Shown: one piece after another, positions 48,217 through 59,655 of the stretch | Position numbering within the stretch: position 1 is the first letter of the stretch | Layout: each line of letters starts with the position of its first letter | Assembly (NCBI GenBank): GCA_018873225.1 | Contig: JAEILZ010000006.1 | Location: 2,728,001-2,792,000, forward strand | DNA from: [Phialemoniopsis] sp. UDSM-2020 | Taxonomy: Eukaryota > Ascomycota > Sordariomycetes > Thyridiales > Thyridiaceae | Reading direction: 5' to 3' | Length of the DNA stretch: 64,000 nt | Program-made: the position numbers and the translations under genes | The notes under the pieces: generated by a model | Told to the model about the DNA's origin: nothing | Databases searched by the model: none | Seen by the model: only the letters and a program-made list of their open reading frames with translations

Positions 48217-50680
48217 ATGGCGCCACAAGACACCTTTATCGAGGAAGAGGACGATACCTGGTAAGCGCTCCTTTGTTTCACCATCTCATTTACCACCCCC
48301 ATCTCCAAATCCTCGCCTGGTTTTCTTGATGACCTGTCTCTGACTGACTGTGATAATCACAGCCCACTATGCATCGAAGAGTTCGATCTCTCCGATCGAA
48401 ATTTTCGGCCATGCCCTTGCGGCTACCAAATATGCCAGTTCTGTTTCAACAACATCAAGAATACCATGAACGGCCTCTGCCCTGCTTGTCGACGGCCTTA
48501 CGATGAGAAGACCATACAGTGGAAGGTCGTCACTACTGAGGAGTAGGTTGTCCATATCCATCCTTGCTGAGTCTTTCAAACTAATTTGTCTCAGGGTCGC
48601 GGAGTTTCGTGCAAACATTCAAAAGAATCAGAAGAAGCGAGCCGCCGAACAACGTCAAAAGGAGGTACAAAAGCGAGAGAGCGAAAAGGAGAACCGAAAA
48701 AATCTCGTCGGCGTACGCGTCGTGCAAAAGAACCTTGTTTACGTTACCGGTCTGACGCCCACCGTTCGTGAAGACGAGCTGCTGAAGACGCTGCGAAAGG
48801 CCGAGTTCTTCGGACAGTACGGAAACATCCAGAAGATCTCGATTAGTAATCGAAAGAGCTCAGATGGCCAAAACCAGTCTCTTGGTATTTACGTCACGTT
48901 CGAAAAGAAGGAGGAGGCCCAGCGTTGCATCCAGGCTGTTAACGGCTCTACGAACGGAGATCGGGTGCTCAAGGCCCAACTTGGTACGACCAAATACTGC
49001 TCCGCTTGGCTCCGCCATGAACAATGCACGAACCGACAGTGTATGTTCTTGCATGAGTTGGGCGACGAGGAAGACAGCTATACTCGGCAAGATCTTTCTT
49101 CTATGAACAGCATCCAGAGCCAACGGCCCCTGCCATCTGGAGGCACCCGCTCTGCCTCTAGACAGCAGATGCACCCCCCACCTCAATCTCAACCCATGGC
49201 ACGAACTTCGAGCCGCGACGATTCCGAGAACGGCGACACGTCTGCCTTGCCCTCCTCCGCGAACTGGGCCCGACACCCTCAGGTTCGAAGCCGCCGTGGA
49301 AGCCATGCCACCAGTGGTGCAGCCTCGAGTCCTGCCATCTCGATGTCCCTCCCTGTCACTGCCGAGTCAGCCCAGGAGTCAGAGTCCGCCATCCAGGAAG
49401 AACCCGAAGAGCCTACTGCTGCAACCTCGAATACCTCTTCTGAGGCCAGCCGTGCCCCTTCAACGGTACCGAAACCCGAACCTCGCGACGCCATGTTGGC
49501 CAGCCTGGTCAAGGCTATCAATGACTGGAAATTCCCAACAAAGTGCTGGGATGATGAGCTAGCGAACAACTTCCCTCCCCTCTTCGACCCGTACGGTGCA
49601 GAGAAGCGACGTGCTCTGCGCGAGGAGGAAGAAACCCGTCTGGGTGTCGATCAAGAAGTTCGAAGTGAAGCGCAGGAGCCTTCGGAAGGAGAACCCGAGA
49701 GTAGCGGGAGCTTGGCGCTCGGCGGCGAGCCTGAAGATGGAGGTCATAGCCGTGACGGTGCTTTTGATCAGCGACGAGGCCGTGGCCAGCCTCCGATCCA
49801 ACGGGGAAGCGGCGATGCATTCGGCGCAGGTCTGAACTCTAACCTGATGCAGTCGTCCTCCGGCCTCAGCAACGCGGGCAGCCGGTCAATGACCCCCCAA
49901 CAGCAGCAGCAGCTGTTCAGCCGACCCCAGGGCTCGTTTGCGGACCATCTTCCCCCAGGAATCACACCTTCCCAGTCCTCTCTGTTTCAGGGCCAGGGTC
50001 ATAATCGCCAGACGTCACGATACAGTTTTGCCAATGAGGGTGCATCGAACTCAACCTCTGTCAAGCTGGCAGCCAACCCTAGGGTCATGGCCCAGCAGGC
50101 CTCCATGATGCCATCTTCATTCAGCACTCAATCTGGGGGTCAGTATTATCAGTCGTCGATGCCTGGCCCTCCACCAGGCCTGAAGTCTACCGGCACTCCT
50201 CCCAATATGTTTGGCCAAGGCCATAACTTTGGCGGCGCTGGATTCGGTGGGCAGAAGGATACTAGTGAGATCCTTCAGAACCTCATCCACAGCAGGGGCC
50301 GAGCTGGCGGTGCTCAGGCTCACGATGCGGGAAAGCGTGAGTACATGTTCCCTTCTTCCTTTTCTAATCAGTACCCGCCCTCTGCCTCTACTACCCCAGC
50401 TCCTGCTTCCGGCCTCCTGGCATCGCTCTACGGTAACCAGCCTGGAGCATTCCAAGACTTCGGTTCCAAGCAGAAGAAGAAGGGGAAGAAGCACAGACAC
50501 GCTAACACTTCCTCCTCTGGGGGAGGTGCCTTAGTTGATCTTGCGGACCCGAGTATCCTGCAGGCTCGCATGCAGCACCAACAGAGCAATGCCGGAGTTG
50601 GACAGGGGCTGTTCGGAGGTCAGACTCAAGGTGGGTACAACCCGGGCATGATGTACAATGCTGGTTATACCAGGTGGTGA
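48217..50680 (+). CDS. not4: Not4, CCR4-NOT RING E3 ubiquitin ligase with RRM and CCCH finger
   Basis: Three exons (48217-48260, 48363-48542, 48595-50680) join in phase to 769 residues. Not4 is the E3 subunit of CCR4-NOT and acts in mRNA decay and co-translational quality control. Seen: the C4C4 RING from CPLCIEEF through PCGYQICQFCF to LCPACRRPY (residues about 15-63); a basic helix (NQKKRAAEQRQKEVQKRESE); an RRM (NLVYVTGLTP, then GQYGNIQKISI, then GIYVTFEKKEEA); a CCCH finger (CSAWLRHEQCTNRQCMFLH); and a long disordered Gln/Ser/Pro-rich tail that contains the motif DLADPSILQARMQ. The frame stops after GYTRW. The next frame downstream may be a continuation (see 51339-53674). Confidence 0.94.
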
Positions 50681-51338
50681 TCGAGGGCACGACGTATACT
50701 GAGGGAGGCTTTCTTCTCTACTTTGTTTTGATGTATCATGAGGGGCGTTTCAAGGCCAAGGGAAACCGGTCAGATCGTTTATGGCACGAAAAACGAGGAT
50801 CGCGTCTATTTCAGCGAGCATCGCAACATCAGGTCCGGTCAAGGCCGGGATTGCATTGGCGTTTACACACAAAATCTTGCATTTCTCTATCCTATGGACA
50901 GGAGGTACAATCCCTCCCACAATGTCCAAGCCCGTCGTTGTCGGTCTAAATTTCGGCTGCGGTGCACATCGGCATGGGCTTTTGGTTTCTTGGGACATCG
51001 GTTACGCAAGGCAAGCCATCATCGTCTTCCTTTCGAGGGGTTTCATGTACGTTAACCAGCAGTCCAGTTTCCGACCTTGGAAAGCTGGACTGGTCTCGTT
51101 GGCAAATATAGTCTTCTTCTTTCTTTCACACAGCTTGTGCCACCTGTAACCTTGAAACCCCTCTCTGGAAGACGATGATGGCAAACAGTCCTTGACGTGA
51201 TACCCAACGTCCATGTATATACAGTTGTCTGGCGTCGTTTAAGCCTCCCTCCGATGCCAAGTGGTATTACGTCGTTGCCGCCCATAGTTGAAGAACGTCT
51301 CGTCCTTGGTCTGGTTAAGAAGCTGACTGTTCTTGTAG
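50681..51338. other. Gap between Not4 stop and the next frame; possible long intron
   Basis: 658 bp. It ends with a branch-like CTGAC, a pyrimidine stretch and a TAG acceptor at 51336-51338. A donor AAG|GTGGGT at 50631 would splice in the same phase. No other gene seen. Confidence 0.4.
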
Positions 51339-53674
51339 ATGACGACCTTCCCTCCCTGGATGAGGCCACCTCAACAGTAGACGCTCTAGTATCGGACGAC
51401 CCAAGCCCACGCACCCAGTATCGCTCAACCCCAACAGCGCCACCGGGTCTAGGCTTTATCAACGCTCAACTTCCCCCGGTCGCTCCAGACTCTACTCCAT
51501 CAAGTCCTGCCATTGCTCGACAGACCCCGACTCCCATCATACCTCTCAAACCTTCTGAGGTGACTCCTAAGAAGGGATCAAGCACTGAATCGAAGAAAGC
51601 CGTCAAGGCGCGAGCCGCCGAGACAGGGCTTTCCAAGCAGATCGCGAGCTCTTCCTCAAAGCAACTTTTGCAAGAGGAGGATTTCCCGGCCCTTGATGCC
51701 AAGGTGGCGCCTCAGGCTCCGACTCCTGCAACTCCCGTCTTGCCAAAAGCTGCAGCAACGAACCCGGCATCGTCCAAGAAGGCTCATATTCAGCCACCCG
51801 CCAGTACCCCTGCTCAGGCGGCTGCTGCTCCTGTTCCTGTACCTGCGTCCCCTGCGGTCGAGACTCCCAAGAAGGCTGGAAAGAAGCCGACTCCTGGAAT
51901 TCTCAACATTGCAGCAGCGACAAAAGCTACACAGCAGGCCAAAGCCGCAGAGTCATCTTCGGCCGTCGAGAAGACTGCATCGGATCAAGTCTCTGGTTTC
52001 CCAGCTCTTCCCACACCTACTACGGCGACTGTATCGTCTCCAATAGCACGGTCGGGACCAAGAAGTCTCCGGGTTGTTCCCACCCCGAAGACAGAGGCGC
52101 CTCCTATCCTGACCATGTCCATTGATACGAAGCATCACGGCCGGCCGTCTGTTCTGCCGGGCAACCGTCCGGAAACTCCGGCAAGCGAGATCATTTCGGA
52201 CAACGCATCTGTCGTCTCGACCACCATGTCGGGATCTCGTGCTAACTCGCCGCCGCCATCACGAGTCGGAGCTGCAGCTGTCAGGAGCACCACCAAAAGC
52301 CAGCAGCGTAAAGAGCGCAAGCAGGCAACCAAGAAGGAGGCCGAGAAGATAGCCAGTCAACCGATACCCGAGAAGGAGGTCGAGGTTGCCCCAATTTTGG
52401 GGCGGAAGAAGAAGCAGAAGAAGGAAAAGTCCAGCGGTGCCAGCTTGACGCCTGTTCAGAGCCGTCCTGCGACGCCAGGCCCCGCTGCAGTCAAAGAGGA
52501 GCCTGCCAAAGCTCAGACTTCAACTGATGACAAGCCCTTTAAGGGCAAGAAACCCCAAGCCGAGCCTCAACCGGAGCCCAAAGCCGCCCCAAAGGTTGAG
52601 TCGCCGGCCCCCAAGAGCAAAGCAAAGCAAGCCACCGTTGTAGAGGCAGTGGAGAGTCCCCATGAGGAGCAGCAAGACCCCGGTAGCAAGACCCCCGAGA
52701 CTGAGAGACACCTCCCTTCAGCCCAAGCAATCCTGCAGGATCTCGTGGCCAAGGGCGAAATCGGAGATCCCGAGCAGATTGCCTTGTTGAAGTTGCTCAC
52801 GGCTTCCCAGCCCCAGCGACACGACCTTAAGGACAGCCTCAGTACTAAGGACATGATGGCATCAACCCGATCCATGATCACCGAGGAGGACCAGGCAGCA
52901 CTGCTGGAAGGCAAAGCTGTCCGGAAGGTTTTGGACGGCGTTCGCGTGCTGCTGACACCTAACGGCGATTGCGTGCGCAACCTCAGCGAGGAGGAAGAGT
53001 CGCGCTTCTTGGAGCTCCAGGCTTTGATCGCAGCTGCTACTAGCGGACCCGCCTCATACGTCCACACGCGCCATGAATCCGCCGGAGGCTTCAGTCTGGT
53101 CAAGGGCAGGGCGGTCCCCAACGGACCTCCTGGCTATTTTCCCCAGTCGCCTGATGGTAAGAACCGCGATCCGGTGGCTAAGATCCAGCGGGAGGAGGCC
53201 ATCTACTGCATCAACCAATACGTTCTCCCGCGCCTCAGCCTCGGCACGTCGTGGAAGAACGCCCTCGGTCCAGACGGCAAACCTGCTCATCCCGGTTCTC
53301 TGTCGTCTCTTGCGCCGTGGATCTTCAACTCGGCTGCAGCTGCGACCAACGCGCACCACGACCCGGCCGCTGTTGCTGCCGCCGCCGGTGACCCAGATAT
53401 CGCCGACGCCACGGCTCCGCTCAAGACAATGGCGGACATCGACTCGGCGTCGGCCACATCAGGCGGCAACCCCGCCACCGCAGGCACCGTGGCCAGTGCC
53501 ACCGCCGGCGGCGCTCCGTCCTCCGCGTCCCCCTTCAGCAGCGTGCCGCTGCTGTCGGCCGAGGACGCCGAGAGCGCGCTGGCGGTGGCGCGGCGCGAGA
53601 CCGATAAGCTCGAGAAGAGCCTCAACGTGGCCATCAAGAAGAACCGGCGGCTGCTGCTGGCGTCGGGCCATTGA
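51339..53674 (+). CDS. Low-complexity protein, probably Not4 C-terminal region or separate gene
   Basis: The frame continues from an acceptor at 51338 to a TGA at 53674, about 778 residues. The frame is open back to a non-ATG start at 51197, but the first strong landmark is the acceptor. It begins DDDLPSLDEATSTVDALVSD and APPGLGF, then has long Pro/Ala/Ser/Lys-rich disorder, with charged tracts such as KKQKKEKSSG. The C-terminal part has a more ordered stretch: SLSTKDMMASTRSMITEEDQ, EEEESRFLELQALIAAATSG, and a coiled-coil end (ESALAVARRETDKLEKSLNV, then AIKKNRRLLLASGH). I recall long Not4 proteins in Sordariomycetes with such tails, but cannot prove it. If separate, its own start and first exon are missing. 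Confidence 0.65.
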
Positions 53675-54620
53675 CTTGGGGCCGCGGCGGAGCTGTGCGC
53701 GGGCCTGGCGTTCGCGGCCGTGTGGTGCGCCTTTGTGTTGACGCGCGGCGTCGTCGCGGTGGTGGTGCGGGTGGGCGCGTCGGCGTTTGGGGCGCTGTGC
53801 CTCGCGCTCGACTGGGTTGGGGCGGATTACTGAAGTAATTCAAAATAGGAGGAGGATGGAGGAGAAGGAAGAGAGGCGCCTGCACCTGACCATTGGTGGT
53901 GGAAGAAGAAGGAGGAGGAGGAGGAGGAGGAGGAGGAGGAGGAGGAGGAGGAGGAGGAGGAAGGAGCAAAAGTGGTGGAGGGAGAATGAAGGAGGAGAGA
54001 CCACGGTTTCTCTAATGTTGTTTGTTTGCAGTGTATGATGGCTGTATTATTTCTGTGTGCCAACATTAGGACGGTCCTGGGTCGACCGGACTACCGCATC
54101 GGCCGATGTGGTTTACACAGCGTTGATTTTGATATTCTTGCTCTTTCACTCTCGTCTCTACCACGGAAAGGGGCGGGGAAGCGATACCACAGGAATGAGG
54201 AATATGGGCGTCTTTGGCATCATTTTCATCAGTTACATTCTAGAGCAGCGTTACCTGGCACATCGAAGTTGCCCCCTGCAAGGTCTACATGGTCATGCAG
54301 AAATCGAGTAGTGCAATACATAATACGGCCGTGGATTCGAGGCCACATCAAGTATCTTGTTGACACCAAGTGAGATGTTATTGATCAACACAAAACTGCC
54401 GTGACGAAGTCGTCGACGTTTCGTATTTTTGTGTATTTATTGTTAAGTGACCATGGTCTACTCAAATCCAGATAAGAACTCCTGACCCTTTGCAGCCGAT
54501 GTATGCCCAGTTCCCTTTGTAACCAAAGCGCCTTTCCAATCAAAGCATAGTGTGACGGCATCTTGCAAAACGTAGTACAACGACGACACCAAGGGGGATA
54601 ACGCCCCTGCCTGCTCAGTT
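53675..54620. other. Convergent 3' flanks with GGA microsatellite
   Basis: 946 bp between the stop at 53674 and the potassium channel stop at 54621. It contains a very GC-rich 3' flank and a (GGA)n tract. No gene supported. Confidence 0.5.
53911..53961 (+). repeat. (GGA)17 microsatellite
   Basis: Seventeen GGA units, preceded by GAAGAA. The antisense frame reads as poly-Ser or poly-Pro and is not a gene. Confidence 0.92.
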
Positions 54621-57263
54621 TTATACATTATTTTCACCCTCCGTGCCAGGAGGCTGCATACTCACCCCATTCTCTTCTTCCACCACCTCTTCTTCACGGT
54701 CGCCGCTATCCCCGCTACCCTTCCGGCCCCTCTCCCGGTCCGCGTCGTGCCGCAGCTCCTTCTGCAGGCGCTGCGTCAGCTTGCCCAGGATCCACTCGGC
54801 CTCCTCCTGGCTGCCCATGAGCGGGCTGCGCGTGCCGACCCAGCTCCACTGCATCTTGTTCTCCTCCTCGTCGAGCTCGGCGGCCTTGGTCTCGCCCTCG
54901 CGGCGCTCCGTTGCAGACTGCCTGCCGACCAGTCCTCCGATGCTGCCGTGGCGGTTCTGGTTATTGTTGTTCTCGTCGTGCGGGTGACGGCAGTTCTTGT
55001 CGTGGACGTGCGGGCGCGCCTTGCGGTGCGTGGCGGCGTCGTGCTCGTCCTCGCCGATGAGGCGCAGGTACCACGCCCACTCCTGGAAGGAGTACTTGCG
55101 CGGCGGCTGGTGGCGCAGGTGCTGCGTGACGCGGGCGATCTCGTCGATGAGGACGGAGAGGTAGGCGGCCCTGGTCCTGGGCAGAGACTGGGGCAGGTCC
55201 ACGCGGGCGACCGACTCGTCGTGCGAGGCGAACTGCTGTCGCGAGATGTGGGCGCCGGTGCTCGTGGCGGAGTGCGAGGACGCGCCGCTCGTCGTCTTGG
55301 CGCGGGAGAGGTGTTTCTTGTGGCTGGACGACGAGGAGTGGTGTCTGCTGCTGTGACTGGGCCCGGAGGTGGAGGATGTGGACGCCGGAGACATCTGCAT
55401 GGTCTGTACACGCCTCTTGAGGTTGGGGTTGGATGAGCGGGAGACGAAGTCTGTCTCTTCAGTGGAGTTCTCTTTGTTACTGCTCCCGTGCTCGTTCTTG
55501 GCCTTTCCACCGCTCACGGCGGGCTGTTCGTCGCGAGGGCGCTTCTCTCGCGGTTCATCGCCAATATCTGTATCAGTGTCCGGCTCGTCCGTGTCACTGC
55601 CTGTATTTGTCGGCTGCGCTGCACCGAGGAGCCCCGGCGGATCCTCGTGGATTGACACCTCGTCATCGTTGTCATCACTGGAGCCGGCTGACTTATAATC
55701 AACTTTGCCAAAAGACAACACTCGTACGAGCTCCTTGATATCCTTCTTGAATCCGCGCTCCCCCGGAAGGATGGTGATGCTCCCCAGGAAGTCGGTAGCA
55801 TCGCGAATCACCTTGACAATAGTGTCGCCAGCATTGGAGATGAGGACTGTCATGGTGGGAAGTGCCAGTAACGACCAGAAGACGAAGAACGATCTGCCGG
55901 CGTTGGAGACAGGGGTCACATCGCCATAACCTATGGTTAACAGGCTGACGAAGCAGAAGTAGAACCCATCAAAATAGCTCCAGCCCTGGTAGGGATGCTC
56001 GCAGGTCTGGAAGATCCTGGCGCCCACGAGCCACAAGATGAGCCAAATGACGGTCGAAGTAGCCATGGCGTACCAGCGGCGGGTCATGGCGACCTGGTGC
56101 TGGATCTTCCGCATGATTTTGAACTCAATTTCGCGCCGCTCAAATTCGCTAAGGTTCGAGTCAGTGCGATCCGGGTCGATTGGAACAAGGATCCCGTCCT
56201 TCCCCTTCTTGGTCATCCTCTTAAGAATGCGCCGTCTGCGTTTCTCGATCATCCGGGCGTCCAGCCTGCTCCTTCCGCGCTCGAGTGCGAGACTCCGAAT
56301 GGAGCCGATGACGAGACCGAGGCTGACGACACCGACGAGAGCGTAAGGGATCATGAGTGCCCGGCCCAGGGGTGTCTGTGAGTAAAAGTCGCCAAAACCA
56401 ACGGTGAACAGGGTCACGTCTGCCCAGTAAAATGCGTCCAGGTAAGTCCAAGCCTCAATTTTGGAGAAGACGAGAGCACCAAGGAGGAGGTACATGAGAA
56501 ACATGATGGTCTGGAGCATGAGGGTGCGCTGGGCGTTGGTGAGCTGGAAATCCTTGTCGTACTTTCCGGCCTGTGCGCCGAGAAAAGTGACGACCATGAG
56601 AGAGGCCGTGATGAAGTAGAGAATAGCGGCGTACATGCCATAGTAAAAGGCTTGTGACCAGACATATTCGATCTTGGGCTCCAACTCTAGGGGGCCAAGG
56701 GCTGTGCAGTCCAAGGCGATGAGCATGATGGCGGAGAGGTACCTGGCGATGATAGGTAAGTAGGCTGATCGACGAAGCCGAGTGCTGACGGCACCGTCCA
56801 GTACTTACCATCCTACAATGGTCACGGGTTGGGCGATTGTGAAACGGATGCGTCTTGCCATATTGAGCAGTAAGAACACATTGGCAACGAGAGCCATGAC
56901 AAGCTGGCAGGCGTTGATGCATAGAAGCCTAGTGTTGTTGGTTAGTATAGCCTAACAGCTGGTACGATTTCACTATACTTACCAGACCGGATCATCTTGA
57001 TATATTGCTATCGTGATGTTAGATCCCGGAGGGATGTGTTGCCTCCATGGACGGACAAGAGCCAGGATACTGAAGGCGTTTGCCACAGGTCCGAGGGTGG
57101 CAGCGACCATGGGAAAGGCCGAGGATGCAAACCACCATCGGCTGGGGTCGAGATGAGCCTCGTCATTTTGAATGTTCTTCTCGATGACCTTGGGCAGATC
57201 TTCGGCATGGCCATCCTCTTCCTTGAAGTGCTCCTGTAACGTCTCTCCACCGGCATCGTTCAT
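54621..57263 (-). CDS. tok1: TOK1-type outwardly rectifying two-pore potassium channel
   Basis: Three exons (57263-56983, 56928-56809, 56742-54621) join in phase to 840 residues. TOK channels pass K+ out of the fungal cell at depolarised voltage. Seen: eight membrane segments in the order 6+2; the first pore filter TVGFGDF and the second filter TIGYGDV; a linker with basic stretch (MIEKRRRRILKRMTKKGKDG) between the pore halves; and a long C-terminal cytosolic tail, rich in Ser, His and acidic residues, with HSSRHHSSSSSHKKH. The tail is longer than in yeast TOK1 (691 residues), so it may carry regulatory sites. Both filters match functional channels. Antisense frames over this gene are GC-driven shadows. 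Confidence 0.95.
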
Positions 57264-58089
57264 TGTGACTGTTCCTCTAGTTGGCCAGTCCGGCCGTGCG
57301 GGTTCAAGGCCCCATGAAGGAGAGGCTGTATAATTTGTGTAGTTTTATGTCTTGGCAAGAGTGATCTGTTGCTTCAAAGCTTGGCCGGTTGTTCCGGAAT
57401 CGTGGAAAACATGGAGATGCAGTGTTTCCAGGATCTGTGATGGTGGGCAGACACGGGAAGGAGCTGGAATGCTACCTCTTGTGCCGTCCTTGTTCTTCTT
57501 CATGATCAGCATTGGCCCTATGACGTTAGCGGACGGCAACGGCGCTAAATCTTGCAGGATTAGTGCCCCATCCAGACGGTGCAAGCAGCCCAAAAGGCTT
57601 GTTTTCACTTGGTTTTACAGGGTTTGGTAGCGCCGGTAGTGCGTGTCTCGGGCACGTGTGGGCTAGACTTCTGCAGACTTGCCAGCGATCATGCCTGGTT
57701 TTGAGTTCAGACGGCACCTCCACAAAATCCACTTGGACACACCTCCATCTCAGCCATCCTGTACGTAGCACGGCACAGGCGGATTGGCCGGATTGGAGCT
57801 ACTCCGTACAACCAGACATTGCTGCACGCCCAGCCTTGACAGATCTAGATCTGTGCTTGCCATTGGCCCGGCACTTGACCGATACTATTGTGCACCTTAT
57901 CCTTTGACCGGTCTCAGCCTCACATTCGACGTCGGACTCCGGACGGGGTGTCGCGATTGAAGCTGCGGCGACATGTTGCTGATAGTAAGCTTTATTTGTT
58001 TCTATAAAACATCGCGTACTAATTCGAGACCTAGTGAGTCGGTGACAATCTGATCCTGTTCTCAATCGCTTCGGTCCCGAAGCGCAAGA
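57264..58089. promoter_or_regulatory. Divergent region between TOK1 and hydrolase-like gene
   Basis: 826 bp between opposed starts. No gene or repeat seen. Confidence 0.5.
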
Positions 58090-59492
58090 ATGGCACGATG
58101 GCCCGGTGTAGTCCGCATCCGTATCGGGCCTCACGCACCTTGCAGAGTCCGGAGATGGTACAGCTCGGCCCCGCAGGCGGAGCGCGTTATCGTCCCGTGC
58201 GCATCGTCCGGTAGCATCTCAGTCGAGTAAGTTGGACCGCCCTTGGAGTGTAAGCTCTTCGAATCGAGGTAATTGAGTGTTGACACGGTCAAAGCCTCCA
58301 CGGGGTCCATGAGCATCCTGCCACGAGCCCCCTCCTTATATGCATCCCGCCATTCTCTCCCCTCGGAGACGGCGATGCCCCCCCTCTACCCTCTTTCACA
58401 AAGTCATATCCCACAGCCGTCATCAACTATAGATGGCCAGACACCGTCCTTTCTACCACAGAACCTCCCCCGCCCACGAACAGCACTTCTTCCCCGGACG
58501 GCGAAGAAGGAGCAGAGGCAGACTTCACCACACCCCTTCACTGGCCAACCCCCATCCACGACATCCTCTTCGGCTACGAATGGATCGCGACCAACCTCGC
58601 TCCTCCCGAACGCTCCCGCAGGGATATCTACGTATACGGCTCGTACCTAGGCGCCGGCCTCGCCGCTTCCCTGGCCCTGACCGAGTCCCACTCCCACCAG
58701 CGCATGGCCGTTCGGGGCCTCGCCGCCTACAACGGCATCTACAACTGGACCACTTTCCTACCAGACCACCCCATCAACTCTTCCAAGCCGGACCTCCTGA
58801 CTTCCACCTCCACACCACAAGAGTCCCAAGACGGCTCGGCCTTCCATTTCCTCCGCAACCAGATTCCCGCCCTCTTCAAGTGCCCCTCCAACCTGTTCGA
58901 CCCCTTCGCCAGCCCCTGCCTCTTCTTCCACACCTCGGGCATGTGGGTGCCGCCCAACTTCAGCCTCGCCGCGTCCGCCACCCTGCCGCAGTCCCTGCTC
59001 GACGCCATCGACGCGCTGTCCCTGGACCCGCTGCGCGACGACAGCGGTCCTCGACCGGAAGACGAGGAGGTTCTGTCCCTGAAGCCGCCGCGCAAGGGAT
59101 ACCTTGCCTTCCCGCCGCGGCAGTCCACCTTGAAGATCCCCGAGGCGCTGTTGCTCCACGAGACTAGTCCAGCGCCGCCAGCGCCCGCGAGGCGAAGAAA
59201 GCGCGCGGCGGGCACAGGTACGGCGAAGACAAAGAAGAAGGGTAAGGCAGGGGAGAACAGTTTCGGTACCCAGGCCGGGGATCTGGCGGACTTGATGCGG
59301 CGCAGCGTGAATAAGCTGGAGCTCAAGGAGCGGATGAAGTGGGACGAGGAGTTTGACGGGTGGGAAGGGGAGGCAGAGCGGCGGGTGCGGGTTGCCGATG
59401 CCGGTGAGGGGGTCAGTGGTGATGGATTCGGACTGACGCCTGGTGCGGAAGAGGCTATCGGGCGGTGGTTGGAGGAGAGGATGGATAGCTGA
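58090..59492 (+). CDS. Alpha/beta-hydrolase-like protein, possibly mitochondrial, function unknown
   Basis: Two exons (58090-58226, 58295-59492) join in phase to 444 residues. The start ATG is followed by an Arg-rich segment (MARWPGVVRIRIGPHAPCRV) that could be a mitochondrial presequence. Seen: RVIVPCASSGSISVDLHG and PLLICIPPF (first strands), YPTAVINYRW (third strand), WPTPIHDILFGYEWI helix, then YVYGSYLGAGLAASLALTES at the nucleophile-elbow position, and RGLAAYNGIYNWTTFLP. The elbow reads G-S-Y-L-G rather than the classic G-x-S-x-G, so catalysis is doubtful. The C-terminal third is basic (ARRRKRAAGTG) and charged. I recall conserved fungal proteins of this type without known function. Confidence 0.8.
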
Positions 59493-59655
59493 GGGTGTAG
59501 GAACCGTGTATTGTTTTACGACTTAAAGTTCAGGATACCACTTGTCATTTCTCTCATATCATTCAATATATTCGAAGCACTATAGAGCAGTAACGAAGAG
59601 TGCTGAGATATTCAATACATCATCGTAACGAGGTATCATGAACATCACTATGTCC
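59493..59655. terminator. Short convergent gap between hydrolase-like gene and Rad4
   Basis: Only 163 bp separate two convergent stops, so polyadenylation signals of both genes must lie here. It is AT-rich. Confidence 0.4.
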
